Source: Symsagittifera roscoffensis
Taxonomy: Eukaryota; Xenacoelomorpha; Acoela; Convolutidae
NCBI RefSeq assembly: GCF_963678635.1
Contig: NC_087063.1
Span: 17,610,143 to 17,674,142 of the forward strand
Reading direction: 5' to 3'
DNA: 64,000 nucleotides
Positions within the stretch are counted from its first letter, which is position 1. Each line of letters opens with the position of its first letter. Positions 11,930 through 23,510 of the stretch are shown piece by piece. The translations under genes were made by a program, and so were the position numbers. The notes under the pieces are model-generated. The model was not told the origin of the DNA and did no database searches. It saw only the letters and a program-made list of their open reading frames with translations.

Positions 11930-12580
11930 TTGCAATGTTATGATTTTGTTGCCTTGCTTGTGTCTCGAAGCTCTGCTTCTTCTCTGTGCATTACTTGTTA
12001 TTCCGACCGTTTGAAAAACTGTGTATTCGGGTGGGTTTTAGTTTTTGTTTTCCATGCAAAATCGGGTATCACTAATAATCATCGGAATGAGTTGATTGAT
12101 ATAGCATTTTAAAGCCCTTTCAGTCGTGATTCAAACGACCTTGAAAAGTTTCCAACAATTTTCTCCCGTGTCGATTTTTCGTCTTACTTCGAGCGAGTGA
12201 GCGTGCCTATTTACGCTTAATTTAGGCCGCTTTTTTCTCGAGTGATTTTAGTTTGTTTTGGAGTTTCACTAACGCCATTTTGAAAATCAAGAACTTCGAA
12301 AATTTCCTGCAATAAAACCGGAAATTTTTTTTTCTTTTTAATGATTTTTGTTTTGTTTTTCTTGTCATTTTTCTTCAAAAACTGTTGTCCAGTTTGGCTG
12401 TTTTACCATTACTGTCGAATATGCCTTGTTGTAATTTTTCGTTCAGATCCTTTTATCACACCACGATGAAAAAACTATACTAATTTGAAGGGAAAAAGTT
12501 TTTGTTTTTTAAGACTATGGTCGGAACAGTGTGTTACTTGCACAGTAACTGGCTATTCTTGTTTTTGGGGCTAAAATTCT
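11930..12580 (+). repeat. Dispersed repeat R2 copy
   Basis: Blocks in order are a GAAGCTCTGCTTC hairpin (about 11968), 'aaatcgggtatcactaataat' (12059), 'agccctttcagtcgtgattc' (12112), GAGCGAGTGAGCG (about 12190) and 'gtgttacttgcacagtaac' (12531). The same order is seen at 5560-5680, 56380-57300 and 63050-63720. Its central block serves as an empty site for the element at 56418-56845. Confidence 0.6.
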
Positions 12581-13346
12581 ACGCTTTTGGGGCTAAAAAG
12601 CAGTGTTTTCAAATGTGTTATCAGTTTTTTGTGACTCAAAAAAGACACATAGTGGAATGATGCTGAACGCTTGTAAGATTGAAATCTGGGCTATTACTTC
12701 ATCATGAGAAAGTTGAATTCATGTCGAACATATAAGCGCCTATTAGTTTTTTATCTTTGCATTATATAGAAGAGGTTTGAAATCGTCGCAAACTTTTGGC
12801 TGTCAGTTTACATCATAATATTTGCGCTGGGCTTAAATTAAACAATTCGTACCTAAAATTAAACTAAACCGTACTGCAAATTTTAAATGTTGGTTGGACT
12901 TATTCGTAGAAAAAATATATATTCCAACTGATTGACAAACATCAGTAAGTGTTTTTATGAGCTAACTAACACACAACGTTTTAGAGCTCGTTGAACGTTT
13001 CTTCATTGTGTTTTGTTCTACTTATGTTTACTAGCATAAAGTTTTCTTCACAACTTGATACAAGCGTAACTTTTTCGAGCCAGAATATTTAAAGCTATCT
13101 GTTTTTTTTTGTCATCTGAGAGGCTTAACTTGTTGGTATTGTAAGTTTGCCATTACAATGATTTTAGTTTATTGTCATTTTTTGTCCTTATATTTTTTTG
13201 AGTACTACTTGATTCAGGCTTTAGGATTTTTGAGATGTGAGATTTGTGCGAATAGTTTTTATTAACTTAGTTAATTTTTTACCTGGTGATAATTCGAGTA
13301 CGGGCACGAGTTATTGTACGGTGGCGTCGCAGATGTGTGCGAGAAG
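12581..13346. promoter_or_regulatory. 5' flank of the CTDSP-like gene
   Basis: No gene is seen. The promoter and 5' untranslated region of the phosphatase gene must lie here or further upstream, but I find no clear TATA or initiator element that I could defend. Confidence 0.3.
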
Positions 13347-13622
13347 ATGCGCACTAGCTCTTCCCTGTTTAATCTGGTCAACCGGAACTTCTTAGATTTC
13401 GTCTCTGGAACCGACGGGGCGGCTGGAGTCAATGGCCAGAAGAAAGACAAGGACTCGGCGGGTGGATCAGCCGGTGGTGGCTCAAGACACTCGGGAGGCG
13501 GAGGCTGTTTCCGCTCTCTCTTCTGCTGTCTGAAGATCAGGAGTAAGAAGCCCAAGCCAGAGCACAACAACCCCCCAGTAGCTCCCCTGGCCAACACAAC
13601 TGCCGCGGAGCAGCCAGCCACA
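13347..13622 (+). CDS. CTDSP: CTDSP-like exon 1
   Basis: Encodes 92 residues ending ...EQPAT, with donor ACA|GTGAGT. It contains the Gly-rich linker and the FRSLFCC cysteine motif. It is GC-richer than the surrounding DNA. Confidence 0.85.
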
Positions 13623-16600
13623 GTGAGTCAATTCTTTTAAAATCTAGATTTAAAAGCTTCTAGCTTTTGTTGGGATGGCTTTCTACTCAAAAATTTTTCA
13701 AGGGGAATGATTTCGAAAACTTGTTGGGGTTGGGCTAATGGTCGGATGTTTAAGAAACATTTTCTGACCTCTGTATTTACGTCGTTTGATTTTTATCAAA
13801 TTTGCTACTGTATGTTAGTTCATAATAGTTAATTAACAAGGAAGGCACCCCGTTTTTCTACATGCTAGAGGCCGCAAATGACAGTGCCTATGTATGGTTG
13901 CGTCTGTTTAGAATCGAGGTCATTCTCTCCTGCCCTGCAAGAACCCCCTGGATCGGAACAAGAAGTGTGTCGTCATCGACCTGGACGAGACACTAGTCCA
14001 TAGCTCATTCAAGGTTATTACTCATCTAACTTTTTCTATCCTCAGTCAAGATGTGGTTTCTAAATGCGAAAGTGACCCTGACACAAAAGTGTGGTTTCTG
14101 TTGACACAGAGCGCTCTGATCGATCCGGTTCTCTGTGATCATTGGTAATCTTGTCCACCTATTGGACTGAATCAGGTCTAAAACTTTGAAAGAGCATTAA
14201 AAAACGTATTTCTCATAGAAGCAATGACTCATAAAAAAGGATACGTAAATTTTTTGTATTTTTATTATGAGTCGATGAACGTAGTTCAGGCTCTCATATA
14301 GGTCGTGATGTTTTTTTTTTTCGTTTTTTTTTTCAGGAAAAGCCTTAAAGTGGTTTAACAACAGAAAGTGCATTCATATATATATTAATGGTGTTATAAA
14401 TGCCCTTAGCTATTTGTGCACCTTTTGAGTTCAGTTCAAGTTAATTAAGAGTAATGAACGTCGTGAAGACTCTTATATAGTCTTGCTGATTTTTTTTTCA
14501 TGAAAAAGTCTTAAAATATTCATGCACTTAGGTATAGTGCTTTTTTTGAGTTCAATTAAAATTGATCTGCTGAAAGTGACGTAAATAGCAATCTCCAAAT
14601 ACAAACATGCAAATGGCGCGAAAAAACGTGAATGATTTCTAGATTCGAAAGCGGAATTTGTTTTTAAGATTTTCAAGCGGAATGAAAACTTTACCTATTG
14701 ATCCAGTTTTCTCAAGTTGGGTTCATGCTATCAAAAAAGCGCCAATCATAAATTGTTCTAGAAATTCAAAGAGCTTTAAGGGCATCTATTTTTTTCTTTG
14801 AATATCGAAAGTTTTTCAAGAAAGTCAGTGATTTTTTTGTTTACTTCCGGTCGGTACTCTTTTCCAATCTTCGATTGGCTATGTTTTGATGAAAGGTAAG
14901 CAGTATCAGCACTCCAGTTACGAAAGAGAAACTGGCACGAAAAAAGGTGATCCATTTCTTGCTGCGAAAGTGGAATTAGTTTTATATTTTCCACCGCAAT
15001 AAAAACTTCACCTAATGCTCCAGTTTGTTCAAATTGAAATAGTTTTCTCAAAAAATGCCAAAAACAAATGTTACTGGAAATTCAAAGGGCTTTTAGGTCA
15101 TATATTTTTTTAATTTGAAATACGAAAGTTGAATTTTTCAATAAAAAACAATTCAGTTCGTTTTCTGTTTTTTTTTTTGTTCATTGACTCCTTTCCAACC
15201 ATCTGTTGGCTATATTTCCTTCTGTAATGCGAGTAATTGTTTAGCCGATTGACAACGCGGACTTTGTGGTTCCGATCGAAATAGACTTGACGGTGCACCA
15301 GGTCTACGTGCTGAAGAGACCCCACGTGGACGAGTTCCTGCGGCGCATGGGGGAACTGTTCGAGTGTGTCCTATTCACCGCCAGTCTCGCTAAGGTCAGT
15401 GCATTTCACTCACATAACTCACTCAGTTATTTGCAATTGAAAAAAAGTAACTGTTGAATATTTATCGTAACTCGTAGATTGGAAACAATTTATGATTACC
15501 TGACCAGTTGTTCTGTTTTTCAGGCTGATAGGTTTTTGTAACAAAATTTTCAAATATTTTGTCAAGAAAGAGTTAATGCTTAGAAGAGAAGTTCATGACC
15601 GAACCGTTACAAAAATTGAAAATTCAATTTTTCGCTGTTTGAATTTGATTTCCTATGTTCAGTCGTTTCCTTCGTTAAAAGGAAGGCAAAATGCATTATC
15701 GAATAGCGAAAGTGTAAAGGTCACGAAAAACGTGATCGACTTCTAGTTTTGAAAATGGAATTTAATTTTAAGATTTCACAGCGAAATAAAATTTGCCTAT
15801 TGATCCAGTTTTCTCAAATTGGGTTAATTTTAACAAAAAAGTGTCCATCATGAATTGTTTTACAAATTCAAAGAGCTACATACTCACTCTAATTTTTTTT
15901 CCTATTTCTAAAAAAAATAATTTTCCAGAAAGTGTACCCCTTTTTGGCCTCTTTTTTGGAAAAATTTGCCTGCGGCGCAGAAAGTTTGGTCAAAATGGGC
16001 GAAAACTTTGATTGACCTAAAAAGGTTCACAAAATTTTTCGAAAGTTTTTATCCCGAGACAGTCTTTGGTCCGAACCTGCGTTAGTTCGTTGTTTTTCGA
16101 GTTATCTAATTTTAATTATATTAAAGTCTTAAATGGCTTCATATGAGTTGGGTCTAGGATTTTCGTGAGGTGGAAAGATTTTCAAAAACGGACAATTTGG
16201 CTGATCATTTTTTGGTCGAACAAATTGTTTTTTTTTGTGCTCTCCCAAATCATTATAAGGATCTACCAAATCAAGTTTCCAAAACGATGTTCTCTGAAAG
16301 TTTTCTGAGCTAAGAAACGTGTTTTCTTTTAAAGTACGCGGACCCGGTGGCTGATCTGCTTGACAAATGGGAAGTATTTCGAGCTAGACTATTCAGGGAT
16401 TCGTGCGTCTATCACCGTGGAAATTACGTTAAAGTTAGTATATTTTACTATCCATAATTGCATAGCTTCCTCTCGTAAATCAATATAATTTGAACTGAGT
16501 TGGTAATGTGTTTGCTTAGGACTTGGGGCGATTAGGCCGCGAGCTGAAAGATGTCATCATAATCGACAACTCTCCCGCTTCCTACATTTTCCATCCAGAA

Positions 16601-17478
16601 AATGCGGTGAGTGAAACAGCCTTTGGCGCATTAATTTTGTATCGACAAATTGCTTGAACAATTTTTTAAACTTTTTATACTACATGGTTGAAAAGAATTT
16701 GTTCTGAAGAATGGAATACTTTCAGATTCCAGTCAACTCTTGGTTTGATGACATGGACGATAGAGAACTGTTAGAATTAATTCCGACCATGGAGAAAATA
16801 GCGAGCACGAATGACATCTATCCAGTAGTGAAGGAGTGTGCCCTATCGAAACAGAGACCGCCACTATCCTCGGTCAGCATCATGCCTCCCGCGCAGGAGA
16901 TAGGCGCCTACACCATCACCAGTCCTCCCCCACCTCAACCCCCCTCCTATGCGACCGTCTCGGCAATCCGAACGAGCAACAATTCCGATAGTGGAGACGT
17001 GTCTTCGGTTAGTTCCGGGTCCTACACAGTCGTCGCATCAACTTCGGCATCCTCGGCAACTTTCGTGGGACCGAATACGAGACTAAGTGGTGCTACGAAT
17101 GCCACAAGCAACAACCCCCAGCCGTCCGAATCCATAAATGTTAATGTAGATAACCCTAACAGTAGCTCAGTTAGTAACATACAGCCACAGCAGACGACAG
17201 CGTATCAAGGCTCAGAACCGCTGAGGGAAAATAACACTACTACTACTACCACGACGACTACTATATTTTCTACAGCCTCTGAAACAGGCTTCGACGAAAC
17301 CAACAAAGGCCAAGTGTCGCTGCTTGCCGGTGACAATGAGGTCAAAAGATCTGCATCTGAATTGGTAACGGTGTCAAACTCCTCGCAGGTTGAACTGAAC
17401 GCTGCAGATAACTCAGCGGGATCGAAAGGATCCATCTCAGCGAGTGTTGCGGCAACGACAAATTCAACCCAGGCTTGA
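13347..17478 (+). CDS. CTDSP: CTD small phosphatase-like protein (CTDSP/SCP family), complete, six exons
   Basis: The product is a HAD-superfamily Ser/Thr phosphatase. The family dephosphorylates Ser5 of the RNA polymerase II C-terminal repeat and other phosphoserine targets. Exons are 13347-13622, 13912-14013, 15245-15394, 16335-16433, 16520-16606 and 16726-17478; all five introns are GT-AG and phase 0, giving 488 residues. Residues 1-92 are a Gly/Ser-rich leader with a [11 protein letters not shown] motif like the palmitoylable cysteine cluster of SCPs. The catalytic DLDET motif is at 115-119 (nucleophile Asp115, acid/base Asp117). The FCP1 core continues through [53 protein letters not shown] and SWFDDM, very close to vertebrate CTDSP1/CTDSPL. 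An extra tail of about 200 residues rich in Ser, Thr, Asn and Gln follows. The start is the ATG in frame with MRTSSSLF; an upstream in-frame TTG at 13314 is unlikely. Which vertebrate paralogue it equals cannot be said. Confidence 0.95.
13912..14013 (+). CDS. CTDSP: CTDSP-like exon 2 (catalytic DLDET)
   Basis: Acceptor CTGTTTAG and donor AAG|GTTATT. Encodes 34 residues including [18 protein letters not shown], the HAD motif I. Confidence 0.95.
14014..15244 (+). repeat. CTDSP-like intron 2, holding dispersed repeats
   Basis: The intron contains GATGAACGTAG-type blocks at about 14270-14345 and 14450-14520, and two R1 body segments at about 14690-14830 and 14980-15220. No exon is seen inside it. 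Confidence 0.6.
15245..15394 (+). CDS. CTDSP: CTDSP-like exon 3
   Basis: Acceptor TTGTTTAG and donor AAG|GTCAGT. Encodes 50 residues running from [15 protein letters not shown] to [14 protein letters not shown], nearly identical to vertebrate SCPs. Confidence 0.95.
15640..16334 (+). repeat. R1 copy plus unique intron 3 sequence, source of a duplication
   Basis: An R1 body is recognisable at about 15660-15900. The unique sequence from about 15940 to exon 4 is present again at about 35320-35783 inside an SHPRH intron (see that entry). Confidence 0.7.
16335..16433 (+). CDS. CTDSP: CTDSP-like exon 4
   Basis: Acceptor TTTTAAAG and donor AAA|GTTAGT. Encodes 33 residues from [15 protein letters not shown] to HRGNYVK. 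Its first 60 bp are copied at 35722-35783. Confidence 0.95.
16520..16606 (+). CDS. CTDSP: CTDSP-like exon 5
   Basis: Acceptor TTTGCTTAG and donor GCG|GTGAGT. Encodes 29 residues including [19 protein letters not shown], which carries the later HAD aspartate motif DNSPASY. Confidence 0.95.
16726..17478 (+). CDS. CTDSP: CTDSP-like exon 6 with a long low-complexity tail
   Basis: Acceptor ACTTTCAG. The first 40 or so residues ([20 protein letters not shown]...) finish the phosphatase fold. Where vertebrate SCPs stop, this protein runs on for about 200 residues rich in Ser, Thr, Asn, Gln and Ala, including a run of nine threonines near 17240. It ends in TQA and TGA. Confidence 0.9.
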   Translation: MPVNSWFDDMDDRELLELIPTMEKIASTNDIYPVVKECALSKQRPPLSSVSIMPPAQEIGAYTITSPPPPQPPSYATVSAIRTSNNSDSGDVSSVSSGSYTVVASTSASSATFVGPNTRLSGATNATSNNPQPSESINVNVDNPNSSSVSNIQPQQTTAYQGSEPLRENNTTTTTTTTTIFSTASETGFDETNKGQVSLLAGDNEVKRSASELVTVSNSSQVELNAADNSAGSKGSISASVAATTNSTQA

Positions 17479-20400
17479 TTTCGTGCAGCTTGGAGAAAAG
17501 GAAATGTGGTCGCAAACGTCCATTATAATTGGTTTCTAATTCACTGTCAACAGAAGTTACGGTCTGAGTTCTATTCTGCCTTCAGTAGTAGACTAGTCAC
17601 ACTGTCCAGACAAGATGGCCTTATTGTACTAATTCTGTCACTCATCAATCGCTTGCGAAATCACTCTCGCTCTTCTGAGATCCGCCTCGAACATCACGAT
17701 TTCGATCGCTTCAAGGGCATTGCACTAAGTGCTCACTTTTTCTATTGGGACGAGTCAACGGGTTAGGTTCTAGCTTTGAACTTGGTTTGCCGGACCCCAG
17801 ACTAAACTTTCATCAGTACTATTGCACTTACTTGGACTGTTTTGATGACTGATTCATTGAGCGAGTTGACTATTAGATGGATATTGAATTGTAATTCGGA
17901 AATTAATTATATGTGAATGCTTCGGAAATGACGATTATGCAAATTTGATCTATTTTACAAATACTTTTTACAAATTTCTTAATTCGAATTCGACCAATTT
18001 TCATGCAATTTGTCAATTATTTAGCATTCATCTCTTAATCGAGACGTTATTGTTGGGATGAAAACGATTGTCTCAAGTTAGTTCTGATGCGTTACACTTG
18101 GCCAGACTTAGTTATTCTCAGCCTTGTACCTTTGGCGTGCTGGGAGTTTCGGTGTAGCACTAAAAAAATTTTTACTCTTGCTCAAAATTGATAGTTGTTT
18201 TTATAGAAGTAATACCTTATTTCTACGCCACTATTATCCACTGACTGTTTGTTGCGCATTACATGAATTCCATTCCACGAAACAGCGCATTGAAATTTTG
18301 TCAACGAACATTCGTTTATATATTCTTTTTCGATACGTTGACGATGTTTTTGGTATGAAAGTCTCGAATTTAAACTGCCTCCAGCGTATGTTGATGACTC
18401 AGTTGCGCCGGAGTGTCTTTGCTTGCTTTTTGAATTTGGATTCTTTCGAGCGCCATGAGTCCCAACATCCGAAGTGTCCAAGCAAACGAAGGCAGCCGGT
18501 GGAGACTTTTACCGGAATTCCCTTTGCAATTCAGACGAACTCAAACAGTGCTATGCCTCATCAACTTCAAAGAATTAATTGTAAAACTGTGATGTAGTTT
18601 TCTTAATTTTTCGCATTTTGAAGTCAACAGATGATTTTTGCAAGCCAAGCGAAAAGTTTCAGTTTTTTCTTTATAATACTAAAAATCAAAACAGTTGACT
18701 TCAAATTTTGAGTTTGTGTTTGAAATCAATTGCTTAGCGTTACCATTTTGTCACATGTGAAAAGGTCGTTTCGTTTGTTATGGCTTTAATCATTTAGATT
18801 TTTGAATTTCCTGCATTGTAGTCAATTGCGATGTTTTTGCAAACTGCTAATCACTTTTTCTATTGGTTTCCCGCTTAATTGAGTAGATTTTTAGCTGCTG
18901 TTTATTTTCCATATTTTAATTTCCAAGGAAACTGGTTTAATTTAGTGATAAGTAGTTTGAACATAATTTTCAATTCAGACATGTTAAAAAGGTCACAGTT
19001 TCAGTTGAAGGCCAGAATCGCAAAAATGATACATACTAGAAACAAAAACTAAGGTAAACAAAGAGTTTGCATTTCAGCCATTTTATTTTTGTCAATGGTT
19101 CTTCTAAAAGCAGCGCCGATGGAACCGTATTAGTGTCCGCATGTAGATAAAGTACAAAAAATCAGCTTTTTTCAAGCTTAATGGGAACTAGTAACCAACC
19201 AGAATGAAAAATGTGTAATTTGAATGTAATTAAACGGACGATTTATATTTATCCCAGCAGCCTTTTCTCAAGTATCTCTCCTATGCCTACTAGCTCACAC
19301 CGGGTAAAAAGGACAAGCCAAAATACCCTTTCGTTCCCTCCTCTTTATTTAAAAACTCTCCCTTGCTCTGCTGACCCGGACGCTGGAAAGGGTATGCTAA
19401 TTCCGGCAAAATTGACAAAAGAGGGTTGACTGAAGATGCTTTCTTGTTCAAGTCATGCAACTTATCTGTTTGACTCTTGTGTGCGTTTGTTTTGAACTGA
19501 ATACGCTGCATTAAAAATATTGAAAGAATTAAGACAGGTTTGAATTAATTAAAAGCGCAGGTACGGGCGTAATTGGGGAGGGTGGATTTGACACCATCGC
19601 AGCTAAAAGAGTCCCTAATTTGGAGAAGTGTACCCATCTCACGAAATAATCAGTTCCTCCACTTCACTCAATTTTCAACACTGAATTTTGTATTTCAACG
19701 CGCCATAAAATTACAGAGACAAAAAGGAAGACGTTTTATTTAGGAAATTAGATTATTTATTAAATGATAGAGATCGTTTTAGACCGCTGCTGAAACGTTG
19801 ACTTTTCTTTCAAGACTGAACGTGCATCTAGCTCCACTCTGGCTTTCGTCCCCCTCCCAAGAAAAATTCATCAAATCGCTTCTTCACCTCATAAAAACTT
19901 CGAGATTCTTCCTTTTTCGTGCTGTATTGTATCATTGTTATAAATTTGCTATTCGACTGGTGTAAGCTGTAAGGAAAAACAGTATAGTAGTACTAACGGA
20001 CTTTAATGTATCTAAAATCTTCTACTCATGGTCCCAAATGAATTGAAATTGGTAGTCAACTATAAACAGAATTGATCAAATCCCCCAAATTAACTTGTCA
20101 TAATTATCAAAAAGATATAAATAGTTCGATAAATTTATTGCGATTCACAAATGCATAATCTTATTCTGTTCGCTCCATTTTGAATAAATTGAATTGAAGT
20201 GAATTTAAATTGAATTTTTATTTCATTCTTACTATCGTATTGTACTAGTGTACAGTAGCTGCTAAAGCTATGGATTAATTTCTAAATTTTGATATTTTTT
20301 CTCTCAAAGTTGATAATTTCAATTCACCATACATGAATCGATTTCTTTTCCAGATAGAATAGCAAGGTATGCGCGATCAAAAACAAATGAGAAACTAGTT
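17479..20400. other. 3' flank of the CTDSP-like gene
   Basis: Probably includes the 3' untranslated region. I see no further gene. An open frame at 18124-18597 contains YVDDV by chance but lacks other reverse-transcriptase motifs. AT-rich DNA with AATAAA-type strings near 20180 follows; the true poly(A) site is not determined. Confidence 0.4.
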
Positions 20401-22137
20401 AAATTAAACTACTTGCTAGTTTTTGGGTTGTTTGGTAGTCTGCTTTCTTCTCTCGGCGACATCCCTAATTATTTTTTGTATGGTTGTTACGCTTGCGATT
20501 AGTGAACGTATTGCAACCGGGTACTATATTTTCCCATTCACTTCTTTTCGCGGGACTCATCTCCTCCGAGGTCTCGAAATCTCAACAGGCTTGTCCTAGA
20601 CAGACCAATTTTGAGCGTGTTGACATTATCAATAAACGTTTTACTCGAAGTATGATTTTTTGTTGGTTGTAAGTTTACCAACTCGATTCAATTGAAGTCT
20701 GCCCATTACTGCTTTATAGATATTGTATCATGGCTAGCAATTGTCTTTCTTGGAATGTTTTCCTCAAAATGAACTTCATCTATGACCAATCGAGACAATT
20801 GTATGAAAGTTGGTTGTCCTACCTTTCAAGTCTCAATAAATGTGGTAAAGCGAATTTAAGATTTTTATGATGTTTTTAAAAGGAAAATTTCTTAAAATTT
20901 GATCACGTTCGAACTTGGTTTTTGTTGGTTTGACATTAGATTGATGAGTTCAAATTTGCTAAAAGGAAGGAAAATTTAGATCTCGAATTAAGAAAGCGAA
21001 AATGAAGCGAAAGATTGTGAATGACTTCTAAATTATAAGATGAATTTCCCAGCGGAATTTAAGATACTCCTCTTTTCTCTAATTGGGCTTATTTTTTGAC
21101 AAAAAAAATCTGTCATAAAAGATTCTTCAAAATTTATGATTTTCAAGAGAATTTTTTTTTCTGGCTAACTTCAGTTTGTTGACACTTTTCCATTTGTTTG
21201 TGCTATGTTTGGTAGATAAAATGCCGGTAGATAAAATGCTGATGTATCCTAACTGGTTAAAACTAAAATTTTTCTAGCTTTTTATTTGATTGTTTTCGAG
21301 TTTAACTTGAGAGTTAGTTACCAGTACAATAAAACTAATTGATAAGGTTCAATCAGGTTTGGTTAGTTTTTATCACTTAAGTGGGCTTTTTGTTGAAGTA
21401 CAATGCCTTTTTTTCACATTTCAGTGTAAAGTTTCCTTGCGCAGTTTCTGCGGTTATTAAAGAGCTTGAGCGATACCCACTCAATTAAATTAACTTCCTT
21501 GCAGCTTGTATTTAGTATGCACACTTGGGTGCTCCGTCATATAACCGTATAGTGGTTGCTGCGAATGGCTATCGAGCCATTGTTGCTAATTTATTATTCA
21601 AATGTCTAGCTGGGTAGGATTGTCTCGCATGATCTTTTTTTAGGGACATACGAAAGTTTGGGAAGACCTTTTTTTTGTCTTTTTTGATGTTAGTGTTGTA
21701 TCGCAAGCAATGCGAAGCTCCGCTTCATCTCTCTGTTTCAAGAATTCATTTACCAATTTCTTTGGGAATACTTTTTTTAATCCAGAAAGAAATTTGGATT
21801 GGTTATTCAATTTGAAAAATCTGCAAAAAATTAGAAAGAGTTTCAAAACAATTTTTGTAAAACTTTTGCAATTTGGATTGGAAGATCAATTTTTGAAGAT
21901 TAGTTTAGTCGATAATGTTCAATTTACTTGCGTTTCAGCTTTTTTTAGTTCATCTCGTCATACCTTGAACAAAAAATGACACCAGCTCGAATTTTTTGGA
22001 CTACTTGCGCAGCAATCGTCTACTCGTGTCTTTTTTTTTGCAATGAGTTAATGGGATTTTGCCATCCCTGGCGAAATGATGCGTCACATAGCTTTTTATC
22101 GTTTTAGTTTTCCCATTTTTCTGCTTTAAGTTATCAA
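20401..22137. repeat. Intergenic DNA with dispersed repeats
   Basis: A degenerate copy of the ACGCTTGCGATTAG palindromic repeat starts at 20489. An R1 body is visible at about 20950-21215. A GCGAAGCTCCGCTTC hairpin at about 21711 belongs to the tRNA-like composite repeat. No gene is seen. Confidence 0.5.
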
Positions 22138-22398
22138 ATGGTTCGGCAAAAGTCCGCGCCCAATTTCTTACCGGAACGCGACCGCTGCTCTCAAACCTGG
22201 TCACTGACCGGTACCGAAAATGTCAACTTTGAAGAACAGGTTTTAAATCTCATCGAGTTTTCGAGAGTACACGCTGTCGAGCTAAATCTGAACAGTCAGA
22301 GTAATTCAAAACGAAAACGAGGCGTGATAGACGATGAAGATGATCATGGGTTTCCGAAGCAGATGCCACATCGCTGTTCAAGTCTACGATGTGGCAGA
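22138..22398 (+). CDS. SHPRH: Probable SHPRH first exon, run into by a CR1-like element
   Basis: An ATG in good context (TCAAATGG) opens a frame of about 87 host codons beginning [16 protein letters not shown] and containing a basic/acidic [13 protein letters not shown] patch. The start resembles the basic N-terminus of SHPRH, but only weakly. At 22399 the sequence becomes that of the CR1-like element and the frame stays open into its reverse transcriptase. The donor used to reach 24281 is unclear: ACAG|GTTTTA at 22239 is in the right phase but weak, and ACAA|GTAGTA at 22419, inside the element, also fits. It could instead belong to another gene. Confidence 0.5.
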
Positions 22399-23479
22399 TA
22401 TCTGAAACATCGAAAACAAGTAGTAGAAATAGGTACAACAAAGTCAACGTGGATGGACTTAAAGTGCGGCGTCCCTCAAGGGTCAATACTAGGACCACTT
22501 TTGTTTCTGATATATATTAATGACCTTCCACAAGTCTGCCAATATAGTGAAGTTTTCCTGTTTGCCGATGATACTAACATAACTGCTTTAAATTGCTCTG
22601 TTGAAAATTTCAACAAAGACTTAGAAGCTGTAGGCAAGTGGTTAATATTAAATAAATTATCCCTGAATATAGATAAAACTGTTCAAGTCTACGTTTCTTC
22701 AAATAGTGCTTCCAACCAAAACATTTATATAAATAATTTACCTTTAAAAAATGCTTCATCTTGCAAATATCTTGGAATTATTTTGGATGCTAAATTATCT
22801 TTCAATACTCAAATTGATTTAGTTCGAACTAAGCTTAGAAAACAATGTGGAATCATTTCAAAAATGCGTCATTATGTTCCCAGAGGTACCGTACTAAAAT
22901 ACTATGCCTCTAATATTAAACCAATTTTACAATACGGCATTTTAGTGTACGGTTGTACCAGCTATACAAATCTTTTGCCTCTTTTGATGATACAAAAAAA
23001 AATTATTCGCCTAATTTACTTCAAAAGAAATTTTGAAACAATACGGGATGTATTTTTTGATCAAGGAATCTTAACTATCCACGAATTACATGTGTATGAA
23101 CTTCTAAAATTTGTTTTGAGATCTGTCTCCGGACTTCATTCTGAAGAATTTCTAAATGAACTTTTTAAATTTGAAATACCAACCTATAGGACTAGGAGGG
23201 CTAATTCAGAGTTGATGAAAATTCCTAATTTAAAAACCAAAATGCAGAGAATGTCGATAAGTTACAGGGGAACGAAACTTTACAATTTACTTAAACAGAA
23301 CTTTTTAATGCCCAATGAATTCACTAATTTTTCACAGGCAAATATTCAAAGCGTGGCTCACCGAATTAGAGATCTGTTCATTCTAAGCAACGAAGAACTC
23401 ATCAAATTTATCTTTCGCCAGAATTAAATTGAGTTGTTCCTAAAAGATATATGTATATATGTATATATATATATGTATG

Positions 23480-23510
<31 letters not shown>

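Noticed and set aside
18124..18597. 157-codon frame with YVDDV, possible reverse transcriptase
   Set aside because: No other reverse-transcriptase motif is present before or after it; it lies in the 3' flank of the phosphatase gene and is probably chance.
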